Assembly: GCF_047663525.1 (NCBI RefSeq) | Contig: NC_092602.1 | Coordinates: 6,703,501 to 6,767,500, forward strand | Direction: 5' to 3' | Origin: Anas platyrhynchos | Lineage: Eukaryota; Chordata; Aves; Anseriformes; Anatidae | DNA: 64,000 bases | Shown: positions 8,205-20,507 of the stretch, one piece after another | Position numbering within the stretch: position 1 is the stretch's first letter | How the letters are laid out: every line of letters begins with the position of its first letter | The notes under the pieces: generated by a model | The model's database searches: none | Told to the model about the DNA's origin: nothing | The model's input: only the letters and a program-made list of their open reading frames with translations | Program-made: the position numbers and the translations under genes

Positions 8205-9379
8205 CAGCCCCCGCCGGGGCTGGCCGTGCCAGGGGGCTCCCGACTGCGTCCCCCCGGCCGGCCTCTACTTTCGGGCCTCGCTCGTTTTCGGGGGGAATCT
8301 CCCGAAAGTGAGGACATCGCCTTTCACCTCCACCGGGCTTGCTGTGAGAGGCTCCGAGGGGCTGCGACAATCTCTGGGGAGGGTCCTGGGGGGGGACACC
8401 CGAGCGCTGCCTCCTGCCCGAGCCCCGGCGCCCCGCAGGGTTGGGCAGAGATTTTTGGGGGGATGCTGCCCATCGCCTCCATCCCCGGAGTGACCCCCCC
8501 TGCACACCGACCCCTTTTCCCTGCTGGTTTCAGCCCTTTCACGGGTCGGGGGGGCCCTTCCCATTTCAGCCTGAGGGGGTGGGGGGTATTTAAACGCCGG
8601 GGCATGCAGCCCGCCAGGTTGCCGGGGGGGAAGGTTTGGGCTGAGCAGGATTTGTATTCCCCACCCCTCCCGACCGCCTCCCCCCCCCCCCGCCTTGGAT
8701 GGCCCAAGGTGAGGGCTGCTGGAAATGTCGCGTTAAGCTGATGTTCCTCGGAGGGTGTGGGGGGGTGTTTGTGGAGGGGGGTGCTGGCGTCGGGGCTGGC
8801 AAAAGCGAAGCAAAACAAAACAAAACAAAAAATCAAACCTCCAAAATAAGAAAAAAATAAAGGATCAGGCAGCAGCTGCGGGCTTCGGGCCGCATCCCCA
8901 CGCAGCAGGATCTTGTTTGCCATTCGCAGGGGGGGTAACAGAGCGGCGCTGCCCCCCCGTCGGGGCGGTGAAGCCACCCCACAGCCTCCCGGCTCAACTT
9001 TCTCCTCTCCGCCGAGCCCTGGCCTTGGAGCCGGAGCAGGGGCACCTCTCGGTGCCATAGGACCCTCCCCCCCCCCAGGTCGGTGCCACTTATTTGGGGT
9101 CAGGAACATCTGTTTTTTTTTTTCGCTCCCTAGGTGCTTGCCCCCCGAAAATTCCTGCAAAGGGAGGGCGGTTAAGGTGCTGGGGGGAGAATTTCCTATC
9201 AGGAGATGAAATTCACTGCGGATCCAGAGCCCCCCCGCCGGCACAGGGATCAGGTAGCCGCTTTTGCAGGGCACTCTTGGTTTTTAGGTGCTGGGGGCTC
9301 AGCCTGCTGGATTCCCCCCCTCCCTTCCACGGGCCTAACGCTGACCTCCCCCTCCCCATGCCCTAGCAAGAAATCCGTG

Positions 9380-9580
9380 TACCGCAGGTGTAACTCTGCC
9401 TTGCAAATGGCTTTATCTCCTGTGTATCTTATTTGTATATAGTAACGTTAATGAGTAACTCTTGTGGCGCTTGTGGATGGAGGTAAACAGCGAGCAATCT
9501 CTCTGGATTATCCTGTCTATTACTCACCTGGCGCCTGTCTTGATATCCTCAATGGTTTTATGGCTGATGCAGGCGACCCG
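9380..9580. promoter_or_regulatory. Candidate conserved non-coding element
   Basis: About 200 bp free of homopolymers between very G-rich flanks. It contains CGTTAATGAGTAAC, CAATCTCTCTGGATTATCC (a bicoid-type GGATTA), TATTACTCACCTGGCGCC and GATATCCTCAATGG. The abrupt edge at about 9580, where a pure G/C tract begins, and the balanced composition suggest constraint. Not verified. Confidence 0.38.
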
Positions 9581-10852
9581 GCGCTGGGTGGGGGGGGGGG
9601 AACCGGGAGGCGGCGGGGGGGGTCCGGCGGGGCGGCGGCGCCACCTCTCGGGCAGTGCGGGCAGAGCGGGGCGGCCCCCGGGGGGGCACAGGGCTTGGGG
9701 TGGAGGGGGGGCACCCAGAGAGATGGGGGGGCTCCTAGAAGGGGAAAAACGGGGGGATGGGGGGGAGAAACACAGGTGCCCACCCCATTCCCCGGGGGGG
9801 CGGAGCTCGCTGATGGCTTTCCTGGGAGCGGAGCTGGGTTTCACCCCGGGGAGCTTTGGCCGCCGGTGCAAAGTCTCTGGGAAAGCGGGGATGGGGCAGC
9901 GGGGAGGGGGGGAGCACGGGGGGGCAGGGGACGGGGACACGACCCAAAGGAATTGGTGCTGCCCGGGGAGGGGCACAGGAGCCACCTCTACGGAGCCCGA
10001 CGGCGCGGCCGCTCCGCCGCCGTCCTGCCTGGCCCAAGCTCCGCTATTAGTTAATTATTGATTGATTACAAGCGCAAATTTATTTCTCTTCCCTCTGCCC
10101 CCCCCCACGGCCCTTCCCTCGCCTCCCGGCCGCGGTGCACGGCGCGCTCCGGCCCCCTCGCTCTTGCCCTCTGCAAACACCGGGAGGGAGGCAGGGAGGC
10201 GGGTTGTTGGTTTTGGCCTCGACAGCTTCCAGGAATATGAAATATTGAAGCCCTTCGGTCGATCCCCTGTACCCTGGCCGCCCTTTTTTTTTTTTTTTTT
10301 GGCCTTTCATGTCCTGCCTGGGGGGGTCCCGCGGCGGACGGCGCTCCCCCTTCTCGCCCCCCGCCGTCGTGCGGGCTCGCAGCACGCCAGGCCTCGCAGA
10401 TCAAAGCGGCTCCTCCGTCCTCCGCACGAGGGGAAGAGAAAAAGGTTTTTCCTTCTTTTCAACGATTGTTCGTAAAAAAAAAAGTCTTGGAAGCGGGGAC
10501 CAGAGCCCGCCTCCGCCCTTGCCTCGGGCTGCGGGGTTGCACCGGGAAGCGCATTTGGGAAGGCAGGGAGAGGGCTCGGGAGAAGGGAAGGAGGAAAAAA
10601 ATTAACAAGAGGGGAAAAAAAAGGGGAAAAAAAAAAAAAAAAAGAGTTGCTTAAAATCGAGCAGCCGTGTGCGTGTGAAGCGCACCCGAGCCGGGGTGGG
10701 AGCTCACCGACGGCCGCCCCGTGGGGTGCGGGGCTGGGGGGACCCCCCCAGGGGTCCACAGCTGGGTTTTTACTGCGGGGCTCGGGGTGCCCGTGGGAGA
10801 GGCTGCAAGAAGCTCTCAGCTTCACTCCCGAGCGGCCCTGGCTGCCGAGGGA

Positions 10853-10877
10853 CGGACGGACGGACAGACAGACGGAT
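10853..10877. repeat. (GGAC)/(CAGA) tetranucleotide microsatellite
   Basis: Short imperfect run: GGACGGACGGACGGACAGAC followed by AGACGGATGG. Confidence 0.85.
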
Positions 10878-11609
10878 GGGCTGTTTGCTGTCCCGGGGAG
10901 GGGAAGATGCTCTTATGGGGCGATTGCTTATTGGGGAGCTGCTGCTTTGGCACCACGGACCGGGCACCCTGGGCGCACCAGGGCCACGACGGATTCGTGC
11001 TGCAGGCGCCGCGACGGCGGGGTTGGGGCGAACCGGAGCGGGGAAATCCGAATTTCCCCTCTCCGGCGTCTTGCCAGAAGCCCCCCCGAGCCTCCTTCCA
11101 TCCCGCACACGGCAGCAGCCCCGCAGAGGGACATTCCAGCCCCTGGCGCTGGGGGCTGGCATCGCCTTATCTCCCTGACCCGCCGACCTCTCCCTGCAGC
11201 CAGACCCTTTTCCATCTCCCGAACTTTTAAAGAGCGCCCCTTTACACCTGAAGCCTTTTGACTCCGGGCACAGAGAAAAGCCAACAGCTCGCAGGGAGGC
11301 AGCTCTGGAGGATGATGCATGCTTTGGGGGGTTTTGTTGTTGTTGTATTTTTTTTTTTTCCAGACCCAAACTTCCCACGTGCTTCTCCCAAACCCCGCAT
11401 TATTCGGGAACAATTAAGGCGTGTAAAAACACGGCGAGGCGAAGCCCTCAGCCTGAAGTGGCCGTTCAAGGCACTTTTGCAACTCGTGGCTCCAGCTCCT
11501 CGCCACGCCGCGGGGGTCAGAGCGGGCCCCCCCGGCACCACCGCTCCTCCCCGGCGAGCTCAGCCCACAACCGCTGGGCAAGGCACCACCTTCGGCTTTT
11601 CCCATTCCT

Positions 11610-11780
11610 AGCAATTATTTTTCACGATTTGAGGATTTGGGAGAAAAGGCTAATTTTTTATTTTTCAGCTCTCGGCCGAAAAAGAGATTGCCGCATCTAA
11701 CCGCGGCCGTAATTCCTGCTGAAGCTCACGGTGTTCTCACTACATTTAGCTTCCATCACTCCCCCAGATAAAGCCCTTTC
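11610..11780. promoter_or_regulatory. Candidate conserved non-coding element
   Basis: AT-rich to balanced island with AGCAATTATTTTTCACG, GGCTAATTTTTTATT, GCCGTAATTCC and AGATAAAGC words, flanked by GC-rich DNA and a poly-A run at 11808. Composition- and motif-based only. Confidence 0.3.
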
Positions 11781-12689
11781 CAGCGAAAGACCCTATTCAA
11801 CACATTTAAAAAAAAAAAAAAAAAAAAGCAACAAACAAACGATCGCGAGCGGGCTGGGCTGTGCCGAGCCCCGCCGGGCTCCAACGCAGCCGCGGAGTGC
11901 CCGACCCCAGGGGCACCCGGACCCCCCCTCGGGGGCAGCCCCCCTCTTTTCTCCTTTCCGAAGTTTATTCCTTTGCAAGCCGCCAAAGCACCGCTGGCAA
12001 ATAAAGTAAAATAAAATTATCGGTGAAATTAGCCCGAGAGAAAAAATAATAAAAATAAACAGCGGTGCGTTTTCCCTTCGACCTGCTCCATCCAGGGAAA
12101 CCCGGGGGGTCCCCCACCGCTTCGGCTTGAGGGGTCGGGGAAATTACGGAGCTTTTCTTGGGGAAGAGGTGCAGGAGAAGGAGGGAGCTGGAAGCTTTTG
12201 TACAAAACGTGGAGCCACGTTTCTGTTCGCTCCCGGGGAAGGGGCTCGGAGCGGCCCCGGCCCGGCAGCCCCCGCATCCCCCCCGCTGCTGCTCGCTCGC
12301 CCCCGGAGCTGCGGCATCGCCACCGCTTCTGGCCGGGGCTCGTTCCCTTCTGCCGCGCAGCCTCGCCTAGCCGCTCGGGCATTGCTTTCCGACGGGTTTC
12401 TTTAAAAAATGCTAGTTTTAAGCTCTTCCTCGTTGTCAATTCGGGCCCTTTCCCGCGGATTTTGAAAGGCTTTTTTTCAAATTCGCCTGCTCTCTCGAGC
12501 CCTACTCTAGCCGGCTTCCATTTCTCCCAAGCTTGAGCTAAAAAACGAAGAGAAAGAGAGGAAAAAATAAAAATGAAAAGAACAACAACAAGCAAACGAA
12601 CAAGAACCCACCCCAAACCTTACATATAGATGTAAGGCAGGTCAGGAGGCTCCCCCGCTTCGCATGCTGCAGCGGATGGGGGCAGGGGC

Positions 12690-12900
12690 TACCCCTAGGA
12701 AAAGTGAAAAGCTTGTTTTAATGGGCGGTCATTGCTAAATCTCACCTTAGGGCCAAAACGACTCGCGACCCATTGCCCTCCTTACGATGTATTTATTTGT
12801 CTCAGTGGCACCAGCCGTCAGTCATTAGGGGGGGGTTAACCCGAGAGCCGCACGACGGTGCTGGCGGTGGTCTTGTGGCTCTTTGGTTTGTTTTAAATAT
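12690..12900. promoter_or_regulatory. Candidate conserved non-coding element
   Basis: A balanced block containing GGTCATTGCTAAATC, GATGTATTTATTTGTCTC and CCGTCAGTCATTAG with isolated CpGs and no low complexity until G7 at about 12829. It resembles developmental CNEs. No alignment available. Confidence 0.3.
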
Positions 12901-13379
12901 GATTTCTCAACAGGAACCCGGCCAGAGGCGAAGCACTGACCTGTCCCGGCAGGGATTCCAGGTGAAACACAGGGGACACGCGTGGGAGCACAGCCAGCGA
13001 CGAGGACCCCCTCCCAGAAAAATGCGGCGGTTCACTATTATTATTATTTTTTTTTTCTGGATAAAATGGGCTTTGCTTTGCACCCCGAAGGGTTTGCTCT
13101 TGGAAAAAGCTGCGTCTCGGGCCAGTAGACACTTTGTTGAATGAACCTGGTGATTTTTGCCTTTTTTTTTTTAGCAATTACGAAGGGGAAAAATAAATAT
13201 AAAGAAACCCAACTGCAGGAGCAGGACCGCCGTGAGCAGGACGAGCTGCCCCGGAGCGAAGCATGCAGGGAACCGGCGGGGGGCACCCGGGCAGCCCCCC
13301 TGGGGGTGGGTTGTGCTGCTCCCAGCCCGGGGCACAGCTCCGGAGCGGCTCCGTGGCTTTATGTGACTTGATTTAGCTG

Positions 13380-13500
13380 TAACTCTCCCTGGACGGAAGG
13401 CGTCCATAAAGTGCTGCCTGTATTTCAAATATTTCCGTAGTTCAAATAAATATCCACGTTTGTATATAAAGATTTTGGGAAGAGATGGGGGCTGTGCACG
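13380..13500. promoter_or_regulatory. Candidate conserved non-coding element
   Basis: AT-rich stretch with two AAATA-rich words (TTTCAAATATTTCCG, TTCAAATAAATATCC) and TATATAAAG at 13463-13471, between GC-rich flanks. TATATAAAG could act as a TATA box for a + strand transcript, but no following gene is seen. Confidence 0.25.
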
Positions 13501-14273
13501 CCTTTATTTCGCTTTGATGGAGACGTGCACGCTACGAGACACCGGGCACCGCGTGTCCCGGCCCCGGCAGCCCGCACACGAGCCCTGCCGGCGCCAGCTC
13601 CCCCGGAGGCTGCTGCGCACCCCGGCTCGGCACCTCCCGGCCGAGCACCGCCGTGCCCCCAGCCCAGGACCGGGGTGGGGGCTCAATCCGCCGGGTTCAG
13701 CATCCATGCCTCGCTCAGAGTCGCGTTATCGCATGTCCCGGGGGAATTCATCCCCGCCGGCCACTTGCGAGCATCAGCTCGCCGAGCAGTCCCGGGCTCC
13801 CCCTCTGTGGCCCCCACCCCTGGACCCCCCCCCCCCGGCTCTATAGGGCCGGGACCCCCTTGTGGGGAGCGGAGATCCCTGGGGACCCCCCTGGCTCCGC
13901 GCAGCCCTCTTAGAGCCGGGTGTCTGGTTCGGTCCGTCTGCCAAATCTTTAGTCGGGGGAGGATAAAAGGTATTATTTTAGGGTGCTAAAATATAAATTT
14001 AGGAGTCCTCGGCATCCCGCGGCTCCAAATTTCTGCTGCCGGGAGGAGGGATGGGCGGTGTGAGAGCCTCATTCCCGGCTCCCTGCTGACTCCGGGCACA
14101 GAGCAAGGAGTGGGGGAAGCTCCATCCCTGCCACACGCCTCGTCCCTAATTCCCCAGATCCCCAAATGCTGGGGCATCGAGGCAGCGGCAGGACCCGAGC
14201 ACAAAGCGGGAGCGGAGCCGGTGGCCGGGGCCGCCGTGCCCGGAGCCGGAGCCGCCGCTCTCCCGCTCCTGGA

Positions 14274-14287
14274 GCGCCACCTGGTGG
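14274..14287 (-). promoter_or_regulatory. CTCF-type binding motif (perfect core), - strand
   Basis: The + strand reads GCGCCACCTGGTGG, so the - strand reads CCACCAGGTGGCGC, matching all 14 positions of the CTCF core CCASYAGRKGGCRS. It lies in a CpG-rich patch at the very edge where CpG-rich TBX3-side DNA gives way to CpG-poor intergenic DNA. By my own count such a perfect match is expected about 0.03 times by chance in both strands of 64 kb with equal base use, somewhat more in GC-rich DNA. Confidence 0.6.
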
Positions 14288-15299
14288 GGGCAGCCCCGCA
14301 GCACGGCCGCGAAGCTCCCCGGGGCTGCTCCGGGGGGAGGTGAAAAAGTGGAAAAGGTGGTTTTTCGTTTTTGGAGCCCGAGGAAAGAGAGCCTCATCTG
14401 GAAAGCCTCCGTGCCGGCCTTCCTTCTGTGCTCTTGTAATCGTGTGTGTTTGTGGGGGCTGAGAATGTGTGCAAGGAGCCCATCAGCACTGATGTGACGG
14501 CTCCTGGTGATCTCAGTGAACTCCAAATGAGCATCCCAGTGCTGGGCATCCCCACGGAAGTGGCACCAGGCCTGGAATTTTGGTAGAAAACCTCCCAGAG
14601 CTTTACAGGTGTGAGTGGCTGTGCGGTGAGGGCAGACAGGGCTCTAGAAAGGAGCCATCTCCCTGCCCTGGTTTGCACAGCACAAGGCCTCCTTTGCTTC
14701 GTCTCCTTGCATTTCTGCCGCCCGCCCTCACATATCCCTGTGTCATGCACATACTGAGCTATTTTGCCTCTGTGTTATCTTTTTTTTTTGTGCTAGCCTT
14801 GCCTTTTGCTCACTTGTACACACATTCAAACACGCACGCACGGAAAACATCTTTTTACATTCTGTTTCATAGTTTGATTCATATTCTTCCTGCCTTACAC
14901 TTTTTGCTCTCTCTTACACACGCATGCAGCTGTTCTTCATAAGCAGTTTGTCTTATTATAACCTTATTTATGTTTTCTGCCTCCTCCCTCATTACAAAAC
15001 TATTCTGCACCAGAAACTGCCATTTCGCATGAAACACTTCTCTCCGGGTGAGAGATCAACTTGCTTTGGTGGAACTGGGGGCACTAAAATGTGAGAACAA
15101 GGATGTAAAAGCAGGAAGACATGCATCAAACTTCAGGGTAAACAATGGGAATGATATTGATTGCGTTTTAATGTGCGGCGGTCACACAATGGGGAAGAAA
15201 GCCTTCCCAGGGAAACAAAAAAAAAAGACACTCGTCCTCTTAAGAAACTGGTAGCAGACAAAATCCACTGAAACTTCTGAACCAGAGCAGAGGGATCTT

Positions 15300-15480
15300 T
15301 AGGGAAGAGCCTTCCAGGTCCAGCAGAGCTTCCAAATAAACTGCTGTCCTACTTTCCGACTGTCTCTGATTAGCGATGAGAGATGCCCATTGTCCCTTTC
15401 CACGCCGGTGCACGCTCTCATTAGGGACCCTGAATTGTGTATGTGCATGTAGGCGTCAGAGCTGCTTTGCAGCAAGTGAT
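15300..15480. promoter_or_regulatory. Candidate conserved non-coding element
   Basis: CpG-containing block in CpG-poor DNA, with CTGATTAGCGATGAGAGATG, CTCTCATTAGGGACC and AATTGTGTATGTGCATG words and no low complexity. A plausible enhancer by appearance only. Confidence 0.3.
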
Positions 15481-15527
15481 GCACAGGGTTTCTGTGGAAG
15501 GTAATTCCCGGGTTCCAGCGGCCTGAA

Positions 15528-15553
15528 AGATTTATGAAGGAGATTTATGAAGG
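15528..15553. repeat. 13-bp perfect tandem duplication
   Basis: AGATTTATGAAGG at 15528-15540 is repeated exactly at 15541-15553. Confidence 0.95.
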
Positions 15554-15929
15554 AGTTAAACCCTTGGAGCCTGGTGTTAATGCTTCCAGGAGCGGCAGGC
15601 AGGGGCGATGGGCTGATTGTCGTGCGAGAGAAGCGCTGGTCTTGCCACAAACGCTTAGTGAAGCTGTGTGAACAGGGCTTTGGGGGAATTCACAACTCCA
15701 AGGGCAGCCGTTTTGCTGGCTGTGGAAGGATTTGGTGGAGAAGTAGCAAAGGGTTCACGCTGCGCTACTTGGGTGTCGGGTTCTGAGCTGGATGCATGGG
15801 GGTTAGGTAATCTGGAAAGCAGTAGTCCTTGCCACTCCTTAATGAGTTATCTCAAGTCCAAATCACTTAATTCCCAATGAGGACGGTGTAATGCACGAGA
15901 AAAAAAGTGTCAAAAACATGAAGGCACAG

Positions 15930-16200
15930 CTGCTCTTTCCACTCGAGTAGCTGAGATCAGTTTGGATAATGGATATTCTGCCCAGATCCTTCCAGGGGAA
16001 CTTCGGGTCTCCAGCGCCTCACTGAGAGGAGGCACGTTGATTTATCATTTATTTATTGGATCACAACTCTGCTTCATGGGTAATCAATCGCTGCTTTTTC
16101 TGCTTCCTTTTCAATCACATCACCCCGGTGAAATCAGGGGGCGAGACCACTCTGAGAGCAGAGCTTTCCCTTCAAATAATATTTCCATAAGGTTTCTAGG
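15930..16200. promoter_or_regulatory. Candidate conserved non-coding element
   Basis: Balanced block with TTGATTTATCATTTATTTATTGG, GGGTAATCAATCGCTG and TTCAATCACATCACC words, read in separate short pieces, and a few CpGs. It contrasts with flanking CpG-poor, TG-rich sequence. Motif- and composition-based. Confidence 0.3.
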
Positions 16201-18363
16201 TGTCAGTGGGAGATGGAAGGAACAGCAGCCAGGGCTGGGTTTGGCCTTGTCATTTAGGGTTGGGAGAGCACCCTCATGCCCCTGCCCCGAGCACACAGCA
16301 ATGGATGGTGATGGTTCCCAAAAGTTTTAATGGCCTGGGGACTTGGGTACACCATGCACATGGGCTCACCCCACTTTCTTGCTCTGAAATGAGCTGGAAT
16401 GGAAATTACAATTAATTTTGGGGCTAAACCCTGCTTCTCCCCAGGACCTATTGCTGCCTGCTCAGCCCAGTGCCACCTGTGTGCTGCAGACCCCAGGCTT
16501 TACACAAGTTCCAGCTGTGACCCAGCACCATCTGAGGGACCCAGCTGGGCCTGATAGAGCTGGGACTGCAGGGTTTATGAGCTTGGGCCAAGGAATGGCT
16601 TTTTCCTGAAGACAGTGGTGTTGGAGGAGCTACAAGGTGCAAGAGGCTGCTGAGAGGACCTGTGATGGATTCCCTATGCAGGTAGGAGGCTGTGGGGGGA
16701 AAAAAAAGGGACTTGGTGTAGGTGTAGTGCTGGTGGTAGATGCTGTATAGCTTCTTGGCTGTGCCTTGGGAGCTGTGAGGTGTTTTTTTTTTCATGGAGG
16801 GAGTCTAGCATGTGTTGAAAATGCATTCCTTAGTCCTTGGAGGGCTTCAGGGATTGTGTCTGCTAGATTCTGTCTTGTGGCTGTGAGTACCCTTCAGATA
16901 AAATAGAATGGGGCCTTGGTTTGCAGGTGTGTAGCTGTGGTGGATGTGCACCTACCTAGGTCATTCCCTCCCTGCTGGGGCTCTGCTAGACCTAACACTG
17001 TGTCTGTGGGATTTGAGGTAGGTCTGAGTGAGCTCGATGTGGTTTTTGTTCCCAAGGTGCCAATGTGTCCTTGCAGAGAGCTTGTGGGCAATGCCCTGAA
17101 AGTAGATGTGAAATGTCTCGAGGTGTATGTTGGGTCCTGTGAAATCAGTCTCTTGTACTCTTTGATTTTTGGAGTTCCTTGGCTGGGGAACAAACGGGGC
17201 GGCCTGCGTTTGGGGAGGATGTTGAAACCTAGGGGTGAGTGTGGCAAAGACTGAGAGTTAGGAGTGTAGCTGGAGGGGAAGGAACTTGATAAACAAGTGC
17301 CACGCTCCCTCTAGCTGGCCTGGCAGCCTTTTGTCATCCTGCATTCATCTGCCAGCCTGGCTGGTCTGTTCAACACCTGCTTTCTTATGTGAGAAGCCCC
17401 AAAACTACTTGTGGTGTTTCCTTATTTTCAGGGACCTCAGTCAGGTAAAGCATCAATATGTAAATCTCTATTCCAGGCAAGGCACACCTAGTCAGTCTGG
17501 GACAGCAGTCTGCTGATAACCAGTGCCACTTAGGGCTGCGTGTTCTCTAGGACAATTGTCAGTAACCAGCATGTAGGAATAGGGTAGCTGTTGGGACATG
17601 AGCTTGTGTTAATCAATGCTATGATATTATTTGATCTAAAATGGAGTAGAAACACTCAATTACAATACTCAGTTTGAAAATCTGTTCCTAGGAAGCTGTG
17701 CTGGACAGAGTCTTCTTAACATGTATTCTTTCATTTTCAAAGCAGCCTTTTGCCCTATCTAGAGAATTAACTTCAGAGTGTTTAAAACTTGGAGGAGTTT
17801 GGAGAGAAAGGTGGGAGGGATCTGTCTGTTTTTTATGGTGTATGTTGTTACGCCCAGCTATTCCCCCATTGTAGCTTCAAACCGTTGATGGATATCCTTG
17901 TTCACCTCTGTATGGGTGGGTTTCCCCATGTCCAGCTTGGTCAGCCATCAACCTGTCCCGTGACAGGAGGGCTAACTAAAAAAATGGGTTGGGAACTGAG
18001 TCACAGTAAGTCTCTTGTGCTGGAGGAAGTTGTGTGAGAACAGAAACATGATTCAAGGGCTCCAAAGCTGGACTGAAGCTTGTGCTTTTCATTTTGGATT
18101 GTCACTGCACTGGTGTGGCTCCTTCTCATTGTACTGTGCTCAATGTCCTGCAAAACTGGGCAGCCAGCTCCCTGTCCTGGCTTTGCAGAACATGGGGGAA
18201 TTAACCACGAGAGCTCCTGACTTCTCCATAAGGCTCTCCTCTTCTAGCACTGCAGAAAAACAGTGGTGAATGTGAAAATGCTTTTATCTTTAAGGATTAG
18301 GCAGTTGAAAAGCAGGAGGGAGTGGAGTGAAGACTGGTCTCCATGACCTTGGCTAAGCTTTTT

Positions 18364-18386
18364 TGCTCAGCTCTCTGTGCTGAGCA
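18364..18386. repeat. Short perfect inverted repeat
   Basis: Arms TGCTCAGC (18364-18371) and GCTGAGCA (18379-18386) with a 7-nt spacer. Too short for a microRNA precursor; recorded as structure only. Confidence 0.8.
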
Positions 18387-20493
18387 TAAGATTACTTAGT
18401 GTGGGCAGCTCTCCTCCTGCCAGTGGAAACTGGTGTTGTGAAGGCTGCTGGTTGTGTTAGGAGCTGTGGAGTTTCAGAAAGTCGCCTTTCCTGCTGGCAG
18501 TGTGGCTGTCTGGCTGCAGGAGCTTTCACAAATGCATGAGTTTTAAGCTGCAAGCAGGCCTGAATGGCAAATAGAAGGGCAAAGGCTTTATCTGGGGGCC
18601 TCCCTGCTAGATCTTGAGGGTGTTAGCCTTTAATGGGTCCAAGATGAACAGAAACACTGTGGGATATGCTCTGTCCCCTTGGCTATGTCCTGCAGCACTC
18701 CAGGACAAGGCAGGTCTTGTTCTTTAGGCTCTGTTATACAGACTTGTATTGTCTTGGGTATGGGGATCACTGAGATAGTATTGATTGGGGAACACAAAGT
18801 CTATTTTATCTGGAAGACCCAGTTCACGCAGCCTAGACCAAACCTCTCCTGCCACTTGGAAATGGGAGAAGGCCTGCCCCAAACCAGAGATCTTCGAGCT
18901 GATCCCAGCTCCATCCAATTAACCTGTTGTCCCTTACTGGAAAGGGATGGGTAAAATCAACCTCATCAAGAGTAGGAACCCTTCAAAGGTCAGTGTTGGA
19001 CTGGTGGGTAGGTACATGGATGGTGCATGCTATAGCTCTTGCTGTAGCTCACATTAGCTACTTGGACACAACATGGGAAAATCAGGGCTTCTATAACCAC
19101 ATGCAGTTCTTGGTGTTGTTTCAGGAACAGTCTCAAATTTAAGAATTTAATCTTCAAAACTAGCTGTCTCATCTTTGCTACAAGGCAATGGCAATACCAG
19201 ATCCTTGATCACTGAGGAAATATCTGTCTTCCAGAAGGAGCAAATGGTCTGGATTAATTCTTCATTTGTTAGAAAATCTGATGTGTGTGGGAGTGAAACA
19301 GCCTTCTAGGAAAATGCTTGTGTAATGTTCCCAATAGTATAATTCTGCAATTCAGTGGAAACTAGAAGCAAAATTAGCGTTACATTCACACTGGAAGCCT
19401 GTTTTGCCTCCAGAAGGGCATGAGGAGGGAACAGCATACATGTCCCCTGCTCTCCTTGTATAAATGCTGGCCTCCTGATGATTTACTGGTGAACTATCAG
19501 GGCACCTGATTTGGTTGAACAGCATGTAGGGAGGAAGGAGTTTGTCTCACAGCTGAAGGTTGAAGAGCCAGCTGCATGGTTTACCAGGAGCAATTAGCCT
19601 TGTGGCCTCAACAATGGCACTGAGGCAAGGAACAGAGCAATGGGAGGAGGCCAAGACCACAGCCCTGGCTACTTTGGGGCTCAGAAATCAGTCTCCTGAG
19701 CTCAGTGATGCAGAGCTGCCCAGCAGCACTCTGCAAATAACCTGCAGTCCCTGCTGACATCTCTTCACCAGGGGAAGAGCTGCTGGGGTCCCTCATGGCT
19801 CAGGGGCAGGGCTGCCTTCACCCTCCTGGCTCCTCTTGGGGACAGGGTTTAGAGGCATCAGCCTTTTGCTTTGTGGATGCGTGGAGGAAAACCACCAGGA
19901 TTTCATGTCTCATACCGGAGTAGCCTCATCTGGATGAGGGAAATGTTTTTTTTTCCTAGACTTATGCAGGAATCTCTTGTTCAATATAAATCCACTTTAG
20001 GCAAAAGGAGATTTTCTGACACTTTGCTCAGTGCAAAGAAACAACTATTTATGAATTGTACAAAATATAATTGGAGAAAAAATCTCTGCCTTAACAGAAG
20101 AATGGATGTAGAGGCTCAGTGCTGTAGGTGTTTATGTTTAAGAGGCAACACCTTGGAGCTAGCAGTCCTGGTCCTTCTGACTTGGCTGAGTGGTGCCAAT
20201 CCTGGTGATGCTGGTGGCCTCATCTGTCAGCCTCGTTTCTTGGTGGGAGCATCTTTTGGACTAAGAAGCCTTGTGTGCTCCCTCTCTAGAGATAACAGAG
20301 GAGAAATGGGGAGTGTGTGCTCTTCCTGGTCTGCCAGCGGTGCTGGTGAGGCAGCTGGGGCACTGCAGCCTGAGGTGGTGGCTGTGCCAGAGAGCCCGGT
20401 TTGCTCTTGGATGTACCTCAGGCTCTCATAGAGCTGTGTTTGCATAAACCCCAGGTGAGCGTGCTTGTGTTTGAAGAACTATATTAAAATATG

Positions 20494-20507
20494 CCACTAG
20501 ATGGCCC
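20494..20507 (+). promoter_or_regulatory. CTCF-type binding motif, + strand
   Basis: CCACTAGATGGCCC matches 13 of 14 positions of CCASYAGRKGGCRS; the only miss is C for R at position 13. The CCACTAGATGGC core is intact, a form common in real CTCF sites. It lies in otherwise ordinary intergenic DNA. Confidence 0.5.

Larger units (their letters stand above)
7316..14400. other. GC- and CpG-rich non-coding DNA 3' of TBX3
   Basis: About 7 kb without a supported gene. Long G/C runs and CpG-rich stretches alternate with AT-rich islands that look like conserved non-coding elements (entered separately: 7545-7745, 7900-8060, 9380-9580, 11610-11780, 12690-12900, 13380-13500). Poly-A/T runs occur at about 10280-10300, 10624-10643 and 11808-11827. 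The many open frames are overlapping on both strands, proline/glycine/arginine-rich and low-complexity, as chance frames in GC-rich DNA are. The sequence suggests a CpG-rich regulatory shoulder on the TBX3 side rather than another gene. Confidence 0.7.

Noticed and set aside
8324..9274. 316-residue - strand frame in the GC-rich DNA after TBX3
   Set aside because: Proline/glycine-rich, no recognisable domain, overlapping frames in all phases, no splice or promoter context.
18364..18386. MicroRNA hairpin
   Set aside because: The stem is only 8 bp and flanking bases do not extend it.
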